64,000 nt of DNA from Rhodocollybia butyracea (lineage: Eukaryota; Basidiomycota; Agaricomycetes; Agaricales; Omphalotaceae), in contig JADNRY010000012.1 in assembly GCA_015501585.1 (NCBI GenBank), positions 310,001-374,000 of the forward strand, given 5' to 3'. This document shows, one piece after another, positions 1 to 12,813 of this stretch (position 1 is its first letter; each line of letters begins with the position of its first letter). The notes under the pieces were generated by a model, which was not told where the DNA came from, did no database searches, and saw only the letters and a list, made by a program, of their open reading frames with translations. The translations under genes were made by a program, and so were the position numbers.

Positions 1-418
1 TAGCTAGTAGAAATTCGGCTAACCTTATCACCGTTAGCATGGTCCCTCGCCCAAACCCTCTTCACGCGTCGCTCCATGGCTTGACATCTCGTATACAATG
101 TTACGCCATTCCCAACACCGTAAAGCGTGAGTCTCAGCCAACTTTCAAAGGTTCTTCGTTCCAACACATTCCAAAGCTGAGGATCGTCCTCGGGTTTGGG
201 GCGACCGACGTTCCCTCCAGCTGTACTCGCGCAAGGTTGATGTCGACAACTTCAACAACAATGTAAAGTCATACAGTAGGAAAGCTATGTTCGAACTGCA
301 GGAGCTAAGAAGCGTACGTAGACTGTTCTTTTTTTATTCATGGCCTCCCTTTGACTTTTTGCAGAATGCGAACATGTGGCAGATGTGGCTGGATACGTAT
401 GAGAATGGAGAGCAGTGA
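1..418 (+). CDS. Possible 3' end of an unidentified gene (partial)
   Basis: A stop-free stretch before base 313 encodes a peptide ending VKSYSRKAMFELQELRS. It is followed by a plausible 51-bp intron (314-364, GTACGT donor, TTGCAG acceptor) and a short last exon, NANMWQMWLDTYENGEQ, with a stop at 416-418. The aromatic-rich C-terminus and clean splice signals suggest the tail of a real gene that begins upstream of the window. I do not recognise the family, and the part before about base 140 cannot be placed in frame with confidence. Confidence 0.3.
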
Positions 419-2512
419 AAGACCAAATTGAAACTTATACTCTCTGTAATTTTGATAATATTTCTTGAACGACTAGGACGTTTGTAGTCGATGATTCTAA
501 AGGGGTAATAACACTCGATCAAATCGGAGATCTATGGTTTAGTTACCGCCACACACACACAACAAACACGTGACCTGATATATCTTGCTTTGACCTCTCC
601 TGATAATGACAACTGAAGCTCAGGACTAAGTGGATCTTGACAGCACTGTTCAATGCTTTAAGTAAACGCCAGTAAGCATAACTTTAACGCTAAGTCTAAA
701 GTCAAAGATCAGAGCCTGAGTACTGAGTGGCGGCGACAAAAATATCAGTCCTTCGTTGGTCCTTCGACAATATCCTGGCATTCAAATCCAGAAACATGAT
801 GAGATGTCTCAGATGAGTAAATTGTGAGATATTTATATTGAGGTTAGCTTTTATTGCGCGCGGAGTCGGAGGACCTCATGATGCGCATGTATCCAAGGAC
901 CAGTGCCTCTCCGTGCCCCCGCGAGCCCTGCAGACGGAGCCAGTGTAGAGCACTTTGCTTTGGTCCCCTGAAGTCAGAGATATCCCCATCTGTTTCTTCA
1001 GCCACCGTTGACAGTGGGGGGTCACGGCTCCATCCTATCTGTCGTTCTGAGCAATTCGGACTTATGGGGTTCAGGTGCTTGGCGAGAGCGACATGACCGG
1101 TCCTCAGTTGCACAATTATATTCGATTGGTGGCGTCTAAGCTCCCCCGCTACTTCTAGGAGTTTGGATCGGACTTCGTCATTTGGATGTGTTGTAGCGCG
1201 ACGATGTGCTAAACCGACTCTTCCATCGTCCTAGTAGTTTTTTTCTAGAAGCCTTGTTTCAGTGCAAATATGTTTGCCGGGAATACCCCACAGTCGCGAC
1301 ATTGCATTAGCGGCTTATCAGTGCCAGATGGCACAGTCTATGCGCCCGTGGAATGATATCTTCAAGCTTTTGACTGCTAGCGCCCACTGCCCAGAGACTT
1401 CAATATTCTATTACAGAGAGCAATAGTCATAGCAAGCAACATTGCACAGGGTACAGCGGTGCTTGACCAATTTCTCACTATATAAGGTTTAGAAAAAGCC
1501 CGAAACTTGCGGCTAACTTCACCCACGAAAATCTGAGGCTGATTCTGAGCCCCGTCTGCCTTCAGATGGGTTTAATACCACTACATACAGCAGGCCATCG
1601 GGGACAAACAGCATTAATATTGAACGATGCTTTGATCTTCGACACTCTCCCGCCCCCCAGTCTTGAAGTACATAGATCAGCGAAAGAAGATTTTCCGTTG
1701 GCGATTGACGCGTTCAACCATTCTCTTGAACCTCTCACTATCATCGCGCGCAAAGTTAGTATCAAAACCTTGCTTCAGAAGATCTAGAAACGAACCTTAC
1801 TTGCCAAATCTCTCTTCCCTCTGGTTCAAATGGTCGGATTTTACAACCTTGAAACTCTATTTAGCGCGATCTTCGATACTCTTGAGTCACGTCTTTCACG
1901 TCGCGCTACCCACTGATGATAGAATGCTAGACGCGAATTGCTTGGAGGAAGAGGGCAAGACTCGGACTGAATCGTTGACGGTGGACAAGTTCTGATTATA
2001 TGAGTAATCTTCGGGGATGTTGGCTACAATGTCCGCTTTTGTTCCAGAGTGACTCAGCTTGTTTCCATGTCTGTCCATAGACTCTTCGCGCTCTGCGGTT
2101 ATATGCATATACTAGAATTCCGTCAGAAGCCTGCAGTTTTACCTCGCAATACAACAAACGTAAACTCAGCTCTGGGGGAGGTGAATCACCTGACGAGTAG
2201 ATGGACCTTGGGCCCGAGCGTGACTGTCAATGTCTTTTCCCAGAGAGAAGTGCAAGCAATTGGCGCTTAGACCCGCGCAATCAGGGGAATACAATCGATT
2301 GCGACGAACGATACTGTCAAACACAGCGAAATCCAGTTACATAATACAATGATCATGAAGTACATACTTAAAAATCCCCAACAAATGATTCATATGCTTG
2401 GTCGTCAGATAATCGTAGTCTAGAGCCTAGTTTGTGTGTGTCGTATTCCATCATTTGTCGATTCGTTTGTGATCGCCGTTGCCTGCTTGACGCCGAATCG
2501 CTTTACTACAGT
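419..2512. other. Gene-poor interval, nothing recognised
   Basis: About 2.1 kb in which all open frames are short (under about 110 codons), mutually overlapping and unlike any family I know. No tRNA, rRNA or clear repeat is seen apart from a short CA run near 550. The right part is the 3' flank of the minus-strand F-box gene. Confidence 0.5.
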
Positions 2513-4441
2513 TCATCCCATGTGTATAACCTCGATACTCTCAACTCCGGATAGGACTCGATTTCTCTACAGGTAAACAACCATGAATACAGCATATCCT
2601 TGAATCTCAAGTTCTGCGACTCACCTTGATCCCAATGATTCTCTCATCGTCCATCAACACCCCATGGAAGTCGTACAGTTTCTCCGATTTAACAGCAACG
2701 TAAGGTAAATGACCCCCAACTTCCTCTCTGAAAACGGCCATCTTTGCGTATGCGTCGGGGACGGTTTCGAGCCAGACTCGGCGCCAGAGTTTGCGTTGAG
2801 AATCATCGATAGATTCAATCGCTATCGAGGCTGTTGTATTTGTGGTGTTTGTGACGTTACCTGTATGGCCAGTCTGCGTCTGCGACTCCCGTAGGACTTT
2901 ACTGGGGGTAAAGGCTCCATGATACGGAGGGAGATCATTCTTCTGATCCGCGGTGACCTTCTTGACATGGTGCTCGTTGAAATCTAAAACCACGATGGGT
3001 TGCGGAAGAGCAGGTGCGTGTGTGGAAACGAATGCGAATCGCTGGCCAGAAGTAGATGTTATCCATTCCGTTGGTATGTTTCGGGCGTGAAGCCAACGGG
3101 TTACAGGACGACCCCAGGCTGACCAAGGGATAGGTGGTGCCAGGACGGGGATGGTGTTTGATGTCGGACTCAAAGGGTTCAGAGACTCATTCGAGTTGGA
3201 CAGTTCTTTGCCGGCCGCGGCAGTGGCGAGAAGGTCTAGGAAAGTCTTCCGATGGGCGAAGAATATAAATGGTATTGGTACTCGAGGGTCGATTGGGGAT
3301 ATCGTTAAGTGAAACACCAAAATAGCTGTTGTTGCCGAGGAATGAAATGGGCGTGAGGTGTTGGGAATAGTTAAAGCGGGGTTCGGAGCACCCCTGCAAG
3401 CGAATTCAGACACTACAAATCCTGGATGGATAGCAGGCATTGCCAAAGATAGTTCTGGAGTGCCGCAAATAAAAGGCATTGTCGCCGTCTCATTTATTGC
3501 CGGGATCCGCCATATTTCGAGACACCTTTCATGGGCATTTGTGACGAGAACAATATCGGGAGTGAGAAAGATAGCGCTTTGATAACGACGGGAGTTGGTG
3601 TACAGCTCCTAAACGTGAATAATCAAGATCCATGAGGCCCAAAGGGGGAGAGCATGTACGTACGGCTCTGACGATACCACGCTTCCAATCCAGGATCAGT
3701 ACCTTGTCCCGGATATGATGACCAAAACTGAGGTCCCTCACGACAAGTGCAGCCAGATCTCCGACAATTTCTATCCCTACGCCAACGTTGTCGACAAGAG
3801 TAAGCTGTTTAAACTGCATCGGAGAGCCTGACGAGAGTGGGTGAGGCAAGCCAGTGGAAAGCTGAAGGAACTGGATTTGAAGAGTTGTTCCGACGTCATC
3901 AGAAGTTCTAGATACAGAAAATGAGGACTAAAACAATAATACAAGAAATAACCCTCACTAACGTTGTTAATACACCAATGAGATCGTGCTCTGTTACGGA
4001 TAATCCAAAATCCAGTAGATCCTCGGTGACTGGTATATGAGACCATGTAGGAACAGATTCGGATGGAGTAGATGGAAGCTGGAGACGATTGACTGACTTT
4101 CTGGCAATGTCCGAAAGCAAATAAGTGCCACCTGAAAGCTCGTATACAACCACAGAAGGATGATTAACAGGAATTTCTTCTGTGAAATTTGGTTGAAAGA
4201 ACGACCATGCTGCTTCGCGATGTCGTAGGCAGTTAAGACGGTCTAGGATAGTTAGCTTGCACTGAGGATTGTCTTCCAAGCCAGAAATCTCCAGCGCAAC
4301 ACGATACTGGATGCTCGAACAAGTAGTTATGAGCTGGTGAAGAAACCGGCAGGTGCATTGGCAGGCAATAACATCGTAGAATGCACAGTATGTGAGAAGA
4401 TGGGCGATGAGTTCGTTGGGAAGCAGAGACAATGAGCCCAT
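2513..4441 (-). CDS. F-box domain protein
   Basis: Four exons can be joined in frame: 4441-3963, 3907-3664, 3608-2625 and 2566-2513, separated by introns of 55, 55 and 58 bp. They give 586 aa. The start is the ATG before GSLSLLPNELIAHLLTYC, which puts an F-box (residues about 5-45, LPNELIAHLL...CRFLHQLI) at the N-terminus. An in-frame ATG 33 codons upstream is less likely. The rest is a long hydrophobic-rich, possibly beta-propeller-like region (for example VLVTNAHERCLEIWRIPA) without a recognised domain. Proteins of this layout form large families in mushrooms and are presumed to be substrate receptors of SCF (Skp1-cullin-F-box) ubiquitin ligases. The substrate is unknown. The gene is divergent from the DPP III gene, with a 1.5-kb spacer. 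Confidence 0.8.
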
Positions 4442-5937
4442 GAAGGATTCAAGAAAGAATGAATTCCAAATGGTCCGAGGTTCGGAAGTGGTTCGGACCG
4501 CGACACAGGATAAAATGTCACACAGGCCAAAGCCTGCCAAAGCCTGCCAAAGCTGGGTTTAGGGACAACCGACTGCGTAACAATTAGAGTAAACTCCAGT
4601 AAACTCCAAATAATTCCTGGATGATGTTGATGCGACGGGCGGAAAATGATTGGCGATCAAAAATCGAGCGAAAACATACAGAGGCCTCCGGACCCCTCTG
4701 CAAACCCTTGCAAGGAAGTCTTGATGGAATCCAGTGATCGCAAACCTCCCTGACAAAATTAATCGACTGTTTTTTGTCAAATAAACCTTACGGGAAGTCA
4801 TCCATTATCTCGTTGTATGGAACACGGGCGTCGGGTTGATTTATCACTCAGGCTCTGTAGTATCATTTCGCTTCTATTAATTTCTCTACTAGCTTTTCTC
4901 ATATGATTAACTACTTTAGGAACTCTCATGAATTCTCTCAATCGCAATCATATTACCTCCGGGTCGACGAGTCAGTAACCAACGAATCAGTAACCATTAA
5001 CCCCAACGCCTTCGAGACGAAGTAAAAGACCCGCCCAATTTAAGAATAACCAGGTTGCTGTTTGCCACATTGCACTGTACTGGCTTCCAAGTTAACACCG
5101 AGAAGAGTGAGATTCCGGATGTCGAGACTATTCATCCTTTTTAATCCACAACAAAAAGTCAGGAAGCTAACATCGTAACAGGTCTAAATTAACTACTTGT
5201 TCTCGATAGATCTGTGAAAGGCAAAGCTAATATGTAATATAAACAATGAACGAATTGCAGCCTATTACATACCGCAAAGCAATTGGGATTTTTTTTAAAA
5301 AAACAGGTAAAAGGTATCACAATTTCAAAGACTTGTTCAAAGACTGTCCCTACGGACTAATAGCATTTAGCAATGCTTGGCCTTTTGTATAATCGTCGCT
5401 ACTCAAGTACTCACCGGCACCTCCCACCAAGGATCGACTGTACCATCCTATGTCCTATGTCTCTATAACTGGCCGCGTGCCTTTCTCTCTCTTCAGTTGA
5501 AGATTTTGCTAGATTTCGTTAGGCTCCCTTTCGCCAATTACACCAATTACTGCAGAGTGGTACGGTCCTATGGAGCTAGCAATGTGACCAGCTGCCCACA
5601 GTGGTCGATGTTAGAGTAAACGGGAACGTCGACACTCATAGCGAGCGGAATCGCAACGACATGGTGGTCAAGGAACAAGAACGATTAGATTATCTAATGT
5701 ACATACGTACAATAAACTACTAATTACTCAAGAGGCGGAGCGACCAAGCAACAGTAAGTATACTCTAACAGTCGAATGACCACCAAAGACCACCAACTTG
5801 GAAGAAACTTCCGTGCGCGTTGCCTCTCAACCACGTGTCCCAGTCAGTGACTCAGCGGTTCAGCTGATATGGCAGTGATATACTAACATTCTTATCTTCT
5901 ACCATCTTGTATCAGAAATCTCGTCTTCAAACGCTTC
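4442..5937. promoter_or_regulatory. Divergent intergenic/promoter region of F-box and DPP III genes
   Basis: 1.5 kb without a convincing gene. Close to the DPP III start there is a CACGTG E-box (5832-5837) and a TGACTCA Gcn4/AP-1-type site (5848-5854), the latter 84 bp upstream of the ATG. These are motif matches only. A degenerate direct repeat (GTCAGTAACCAACGA / ATCAGTAACCA) lies near 4970-4998, and a T8A7 stretch at about 5289-5305. Confidence 0.3.
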
Positions 5938-8900
5938 ATGGCTGCTTCATCCGCATCAGATCCCAAGTTTCGCTTTTACGCCGATCGCGCAGCTCCGTTA
6001 TGCAGTTTGGAGATTTCGCGGACATTTGCGCAATTGAGGTGAATTTCTTCGGAACAGCTACAATTAGACTGACGTCTCTTATTTTCAGTTCGAAGGAAAA
6101 GAAATATACTCATCATGTCTCTGAAGCTGCGTGGGCTGGTACAAGAATCGTCCAGGCTCAATGGACGCAGCAAGCGCTTGGTTTGTCAACACAGGCTTCT
6201 TTCTACTTCAGGTTCAAGTTGATAACTGACGCATAGACCTGTTTGACTTGTTGATCCTGACGTTCAGCGACAATGGGATACTCGCTGATCTGGCCAAGTT
6301 GCAATCTGCATCTGGACTAAGCTCTGAAGAGTGGGAGGATGTGATGCAGTACTCTGTTCAGTACGTATGGCCGCAATATGTCACTGTCATCGATAATATA
6401 TGATACTGATCGAACTTTTCAGAGTATTGAGTAACTTTGTCAACTATCGTTCGTTTGGATTCACCAAGATCATTCCTCGAGTTTCCGAAAGCAAATTTGA
6501 GGCTGTTGTTCAAAATTCATCCAGCTCGAATAAAGCAATGGCCATGTGGTCAAAGGCAAGTCATGCTATTTTGGGTGATATCATCATACACTAACGAAAC
6601 TCGCAGCTTAAAGAACACATCTACGCTATGGAACCGACATCTTCTTTGTTTATCGGAAAACGAAGCGAAGGGCACATCTCTAATTATTACCTTGGAGAAA
6701 TCATGTCGGATGAAGAAGTCAGCGACGTCCAAACTGCAGCGGAGACTCTTAAGATTGACGTTTTAAACACTCGGTAGGTGTGGATTGAATGCTCAATCAT
6801 CTTTACCTAAAATCGTTCCAGTGTACGAAAAAATGGATTGAATGATTTCTCGCTCCTGGTTGCCTCTGCACAGACGAAACCTTTAGTTTCACACGATATT
6901 CCTGTAAATGCAGGAAAGATCAAGCTCACAGTGGAGTATGGAGATCATGCTGCTGCGCTTAAGAAGGTTGTCGATTCACTTGAAGAGGTGATAATATGTC
7001 CCGAGCTGAAGGTTGCGTCTTGTTTATGATTCTTGGTTTAGGCCAAGAAGTACACGGCAAATGCCCACCAGACAAAGATGATTGAAAAATACATTGACTC
7101 GTGGGTTTCATATCATTGCTTTGGCAATTGTCTACCCTACTGACTGCAGAGTATAGATTCAACACCGGTTCAATTCAGGACCACAAGGATGGATCAAGAG
7201 AGTGGGTGAAAGATGTTGGACCTGTTGTAGAGTCATATCTCGGAGTAAGAACATTCGTTATTCGAAATCCATTACTTACTAGCTAATGTTTCGAAAAGTT
7301 CATTGAAACTTATGTCGACCCGTACGGGGGGAGGGCTGAATGGGAAGGTAAACCACAATATTTACTTTGGGAAACGGGCTTCCGTTTAACCTCTGCTATT
7401 GCTATTCCTGCTTCCAGGATTCACTGCAGTTGTGAACAAAGAGCTCAGCGCTAAATACGATATCCTTGTGTCTCACGCACCTGAGCTTATCAAAGTTCTA
7501 CCGTGGGGTGAGGATTTTGAGGTTGAGACGTTTAGGAAACCAGACTTTACTGCACTAGAGGTTGTTTCCTTTGCGACCGGAGGTGAGTCTGAACTTTTTT
7601 CTAGTTGGAAGCTTATTCTTTGATTAGGTATTCCTGCTGGTATAAATGTGAGGATGAATTTGATACTGGAGTCCAAGCTGGCTTGCTAATCATTTCCCTC
7701 TTGGATATAGATTCCTGTAAGTCCAATTCTAATGAAGTTAATTATATACATCCACTGAAGATTCGATTTTGGACGCAGAATTACTATGAAATCCGTGAAT
7801 CTACGGGTTTCAAAAATGTATCTCTAGCCAATATCCTAGCAGCGAAAGCACCCAGTTCGTATCAATCTCGGGCATATTCAAATTTCAACCTCTTACTAAT
7901 TGCCGACTACAGATGAAGAAGTTACATTTATTCATCCTGGTTCGTGGTCCTCATGCCCTTTTGAATATTGGTTTTCCTAACGTAGTATTGCTAATCAGAT
8001 GACGAGAAACTCTACAGAGAATGGGATACTCGCTCGTTTGATCTACAGGTTGCTAACCACGAACTTTTGGGACATGGTTCGGGGAAATTGCTGAAAGAGA
8101 ATGCAGATGGGACAAAGAATTTCGATCCGAGTGTGAGTGCTGAAATTCTTCGCATATCCAAAGCTAATTCGATCACGTTCTATAGGTCATTAATCCTTTG
8201 ACTGGAAAACCAGTGTAATTGCACATCTTACATGTGAGGTTGATGCACTTATGTCGGTGTGTAGAACGTCGTGGTACAAACCCGGTCAAACCCCAGACGC
8301 GGTTCTCGGAGAGGTTTCATCCTCTATGGAAGAATGTAGAGCGGAGACTGTGGCGCTTTTCTGTCAGTGGCGTTATTCTTTCACTAGGCTCGTTCTTGAC
8401 TTTGGAATATAGTGGTCGGAAATCGGGATATTTTGAGGATTTTCAGTGTGAGTTATCTCTCCCTCGGTTCATGGTCCCCATTTATCTGTTGATTAACCTT
8501 ACGTGCAGTATGTCGACGAGGAAGAAATCGAAAACATACAGTACATCACATTCCTTCTTATGGCACGCGCTGGTCTAAGAGGACTGGAATTTTTCGATCC
8601 CAAAACGCAGAAACACGGTCAGGCTCATATGCAGGCTCGGTAAGTTTGTTCACTGTGTCGGTTTGGATAGGAGATAATGCTTGATGAATGAGCAGGATGG
8701 GCATCACTCAATTTTTGATCAAGAACGGCATAGCTCGTCTGGAAGAGGTTCGTGATTCGGTTGGGAAGCTAGAAAACTTGTACGTTCGTGTAAGTATGGA
8801 CACGCTCTGTCTTTTGCTGTTGTACTCATAGCCGCTTACATCTAGGTCGACCGAGAAAAGGTCCTTTCAGAAGGCAAAGACGTTGTCGGAAAGCTCCTAG

Positions 8901-9192
8901 TGTCGCTACAAGTGCTCAAGAGTACAGCGGACGGTGCTGGTGCGCGCAAATTCTACACAGAGTTGACGACTCCGCTGCCTGGCTGGGATGGGGAGATCCG
9001 CGATATAGTTCTGAAGAAGAAATTGGTGTGTGATTCTGAACAGTGTTGGACGATCATATCTAACTGTTCTGATAGCCGCGAAAGATCTTTGTACAACCAA
9101 CAACCTCGATCGTGGATGGCGAGGTTCAACTGAAGGAATATCCTCTGACGAGTGCAGGGGCGATTGAGAGTTTTATTGACCGAAAACTATGA
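5938..9192 (+). CDS. DPP3: Dipeptidyl peptidase III (zinc metallopeptidase, family M49)
   Basis: Many short introns split the gene, and joining them gives roughly 700 aa, the usual length of DPP III. The start ATG at 5938 opens MAASSASDPKFRFYADRA, followed by typical M49 segments such as SSKEKKYTHHVSEAAWAGTR. The catalytic zinc site is explicit: NHELLGHGSGK (HELLGH, the M49 version of HEXXH with one extra residue; about 8062-8090) and EECRAETVAL (second zinc-binding glutamate, about 8330-8360). The gene closes with ESFIDRKL and TGA at 9190-9192. The enzyme removes dipeptides from the N-terminus of short peptides, normally in the cytosol, and takes part in late protein turnover. No signal peptide is seen. 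All conserved blocks are present and in frame through the introns I checked, including LVGNRDILRIFS / YVDEEEIENIQ. The Gcn4-type motif upstream could fit amino-acid control, but that is inference. Confidence 0.92.
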
Positions 9193-9460
9193 GCCCCCCA
9201 CGATCCATAGTAATACAGATTATACAGATTTGTACCTTGGGTTATACGATTACTGCTGTGTATCGAGCGACCGTTTAATAGAATCTGATTGGATCAGTGA
9301 CTGAGCTCAGTTAGCTGGCGTATGTAAGCAATTATTGAACAATTGCCAATACCTTTTCCCTTCTTCTTGACTTTGACTGGGTTTTCAGTCTACCTCTGCT
9401 GGACAGCGAGGAGGTGTCCAGTTTCTTTCTTCCTGGCTTCGTGACTTTTGGTTCTCTACT

Positions 9461-12237
9461 ATGGCCTTTTTCGCAAGACCTGCTTCTGCATCATCGGCTG
9501 TAAGGATCGTAAATCCAAATACCAAGGATGAACCAGCGCCCTCTCCGCGTAAAGGTCAGAGATATTGAACGTCTGTCAGCAGAGCATTGTGCTGAATATT
9601 CTTCAAGATCATGTTCAACGTCGATGTAGAAATGTAATGATTTATGGGTGTGTGGATTGTCTATTGTGAGACGACGACAAGGCTGATCCCCTTTAGCTAT
9701 TGTAAATTTGAGGACAAGGGTTGTGTATACTATCATTCTCCAGTACGTTACAACTTTGCTTGCGTCCAGATCAGTTCCCTTATGCTTGATTTTACAGCCA
9801 GAAGAGGCTCCAAATCCGTATGCCACTGTTGCTCAAAACTTTTGGCTTGTTTGTTAACTTTGTATGCTCTTGCAGGCCACCGCGATCCGCTTCTCCAGCA
9901 GTGCCAGCAGCGGCAACGTCTCCAATCTCCGCCCATGCTGTCAACGCCCCGGTCTTCATTCCTAAAGCTTCATCGTTGTCTTTCACTAGTCCCTCACCAT
10001 CGGCACCTGTTCTTCGTCAATCGTTGGTCTGTTCTACTCTCTTCTGGACATTCTGATTGACCACATCTACAGGCCTTCCTCTCCTGCGCCTCCAGACTAT
10101 CGTCAGTCTACCGAACATTATGTCTATTCTGATAGTGAACAAATGTCTGAGGTAAGGGAGTTCTGACTATGTACATCTAGTCATTGCCTCAACAATACCC
10201 CCCTAAGCTTGATACGCAGTTCTACGATGACTCTCAAGCTCATTATAACGGCTATTCACCAGATTATGCCCAAAACATGGAGGTTCCTTTTTACACGGGT
10301 CCGTCTCAAGTGTATATGAGCGAACCGGTGAGTAGCGTTATGCATTGTTACGTTATGTATCTGATTTCTTTTATCAGTTGGATTACCATCTATACACTCC
10401 TGCTATCCCTTCAGCATTCGTTACTTCTTCTACCGCCAGTCATTTTGTACCACCTTCCTCCGAACTTCGTCGAGTTCTTCAGGAACAGAGCCACGTTATC
10501 CGCAGCGCGCCTCCTCTAGGTACGCTTTTTTCATTGATTTTGTTTCTACACAAGTTGAATGACTTGACAGGTTCCAGCCTTCCGGAGGAATTGCAAGGAT
10601 ATCATACCTTTGCACCAATTGACAATATCAGCGCTCCTGAACGTAAGAAGTTCTTTAATCTGGGTTCTATAGTTTATCGGGCGATCAATTCCACCGACGG
10701 GGTGTCGTATGTGCTGCGACGAATCGAAAGTGCGTGGTCATCTCTATCGGTTGTCTGGCGTCATTGAAATTTACGGTCTTGTAGACTTTCGATTGATGCA
10801 GCAAAGCGCTTTTAATGCTATTGAAGCGTGGTCTCAAATACGACATCCCAATATCGTTCCTGTACATGAAGCGTTCACTACGCGTTCATTCAATGACAGT
10901 TGTATGTTCCCATCTCGGTCGTGAATGTTTTTGCTCACCTTTAGCTTTACTGTCCAGCGTTGGTCGTGGTGTACACATACTACCCCAATGCTCAAACCTT
11001 GTTTGATGCTCACCTCAGGTCTGCTGTACCTGCTCATTTGCGTAATGGTCTAGTACCACTTGGTCACTCCCAATCTTTACCTCAGCTGTCCCAATACGTT
11101 CAGCCGACTGGTTCGCAATTTTCCCATTCGCAATCACTTCAACAACTGCAGCCAAGTGGAATACCGGAACGTATCCTTTGGTCCTATATCGTCCAGATTG
11201 CTTCTGCTATCAAACGAGTGCACGAAGCTGGGTTAGCAGTACGGACCATTGATGCGACCAAGATTTTATTAACCGGTAAAAATCGTGTACGGATTGGCTC
11301 CTGCGCGATCTGGGACGTTCTCACCTATGACCAGCACCTTGACATTGTCGCACTTCAGCATGACGATTTGCAGCATTTCGGAAGGCTGATCTTTGCGCTG
11401 TGTTGTAATAACCCTCAAGCGACGACAAATGGTAATTTTCAGAAGAGCTTGGAGATTATTAGCAAGACCTATAATCATGATGTGAAGAACATTGCGCTAT
11501 TTTTGATCAGTAAGAATCATCCGCATAAGGTTCGCTCTACGTGTGTTTCGTTTTTTTTTACTGGCTGACTTTGCTTGTTTGCCTAGAACATCAGCACTGT
11601 CTTTGAGATGATTAGCGGTAGGCTCTTAACTGAGTTAGACGATGCCTTCGAGTACGTCTGCATTTTTTCCCTTATATGTTTCATCTCATCTTCTACGTTC
11701 AGAGGAATTGACCGCTTAGAGAACGAAATGCTTAGTGAACTCGAGAATGCACGTTTGGTTCGTTTACTTTGCAAGTTCGGGTTTATAAATGAGAGGCCCG
11801 AGTATGTTTTGTCTTTGCTCCTCTTACCTCATCTATTTAATGATTTTAGGTTCGCGCGCGACGCTCGTTGGTCCGAAACTGGTGACCGCTACATCATCAA
11901 GCTCTTCCGTGACTATGTTTTCCACCAAATTGACGAGCGAGGTAACCCGGTCACGAATATGTCTCATGTTCTTACGTGTTTGAACAAGGTGCGTATACAC
12001 CTATCTACATCGTTGCCTGAGCTAATTAGAACCTATACATAGCTCGACGCTGGCATAGAAGAGAAGATAATGCTCGTCGCGCGAGATGAACAGAGCTGTC
12101 TTGTTGTGAGTTATAAGGAGATCAAGGCTTGTGTTGAAATTGCGTTCAGGTGAGATTTCACTGCTCATCACAGGTTTGTTTTTTAATTGTTGTCTGTTTC
12201 GCTCAGTGATCTATCTCGCTCTTCGTCTCGTACATGA
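9461..12237 (+). CDS. PAN3: PAN3, pseudokinase subunit of the PAN2-PAN3 poly(A) deadenylase
   Basis: The ATG at 9461 opens [20 protein letters not shown]. An N-terminal CCCH zinc finger is assembled across an intron: CRNVMIYG / [14 protein letters not shown] disordered Pro/Ser/Tyr-rich linker follows, with motifs of the type that bind poly(A)-binding protein. Next come the pseudokinase domain ([75 protein letters not shown]) and the C-terminal knob ([21 protein letters not shown], ending [10 protein letters not shown]). As in other PAN3 proteins, the HRD-like region reads [11 protein letters not shown], so it is not a normal kinase. PAN3 recruits the PAN2 nuclease to mRNA and starts poly(A) trimming in the cytoplasm. 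At least ten introns are present. The stop is TGA at 12235-12237. Confidence 0.92.
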
Positions 12238-12813
12238 AGCTTTTTGACTATGGAGTGGCTACGGTCCCAGTATGTTCAACCCGTGTACATAGTGACTGCT
12301 ATATCAAGTCCCACCTTATGCATACTCATACTCTCACTTCACTCGTTACTCCCCTTCGTAAAATAGGTAGAATCAGAAAAAGACTCGGATAATGAAGAAA
12401 AAGCGTTTTTGATCTTGATATGGAGTGAAGTGAGGGAGAGTGAAGGGCATAAGTAGCTCAGTCTATAGAGGTTTCAGTATAGACTCCAACCAGCTGTATA
12501 TTTTGGACATCTTAATGACTGATAATCAGATGTACCAAGGAGTGCTTCTGGATTGATTGTAAATTGCGTACGATATTAGGCTTGTTCACAACGCACAGTG
12601 CACCGGCGAACATCTATAAGTATTGGGCAACAACGAAAAAGACTTTATTAAAGATTTCAGAGCGGCGTAAGATCTTTCTCGTTTTAAATTATATAATTGG
12701 GTACTTTTGAACTCGTGGCTTCAACGTCAACTTGAGGTTCCGTTAGATACAGAACGCTCGTAATCCTATTTTTGACTAGTCACAGCGTAACTCACTGGCA
12801 TTACTTCGTTATT
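12238..12813. other. PAN3 3' flank and promoter of the next gene
   Basis: 576 bp with no open gene. It holds the imperfect inverted repeat described separately and AT-rich sequence. Nothing else is recognised. Confidence 0.5.
12315..12453. repeat. Imperfect inverted repeat (about 30-bp arms) downstream of PAN3
   Basis: The left arm (12315-12344) begins CTTATGC and ends CACTTCACTC. The reverse complement of the right arm (12423-12453) has the same beginning and end with small differences between. The arms are about 80 bp apart. It could be a MITE remnant or form a hairpin in the PAN3 3' UTR. No target-site duplication is evident. Confidence 0.5.

Noticed and set aside
844..1113. Overlapping open frames on both strands (80-89 codons)
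   Set aside because: Mirror-image frames in GC-richer sequence, no family resemblance, no splice context. Likely chance.
1562..2108. Several 67-110-codon frames on both strands that could be exons of one gene
   Set aside because: I could not connect them with splice sites into a sensible protein and recognise no motif.
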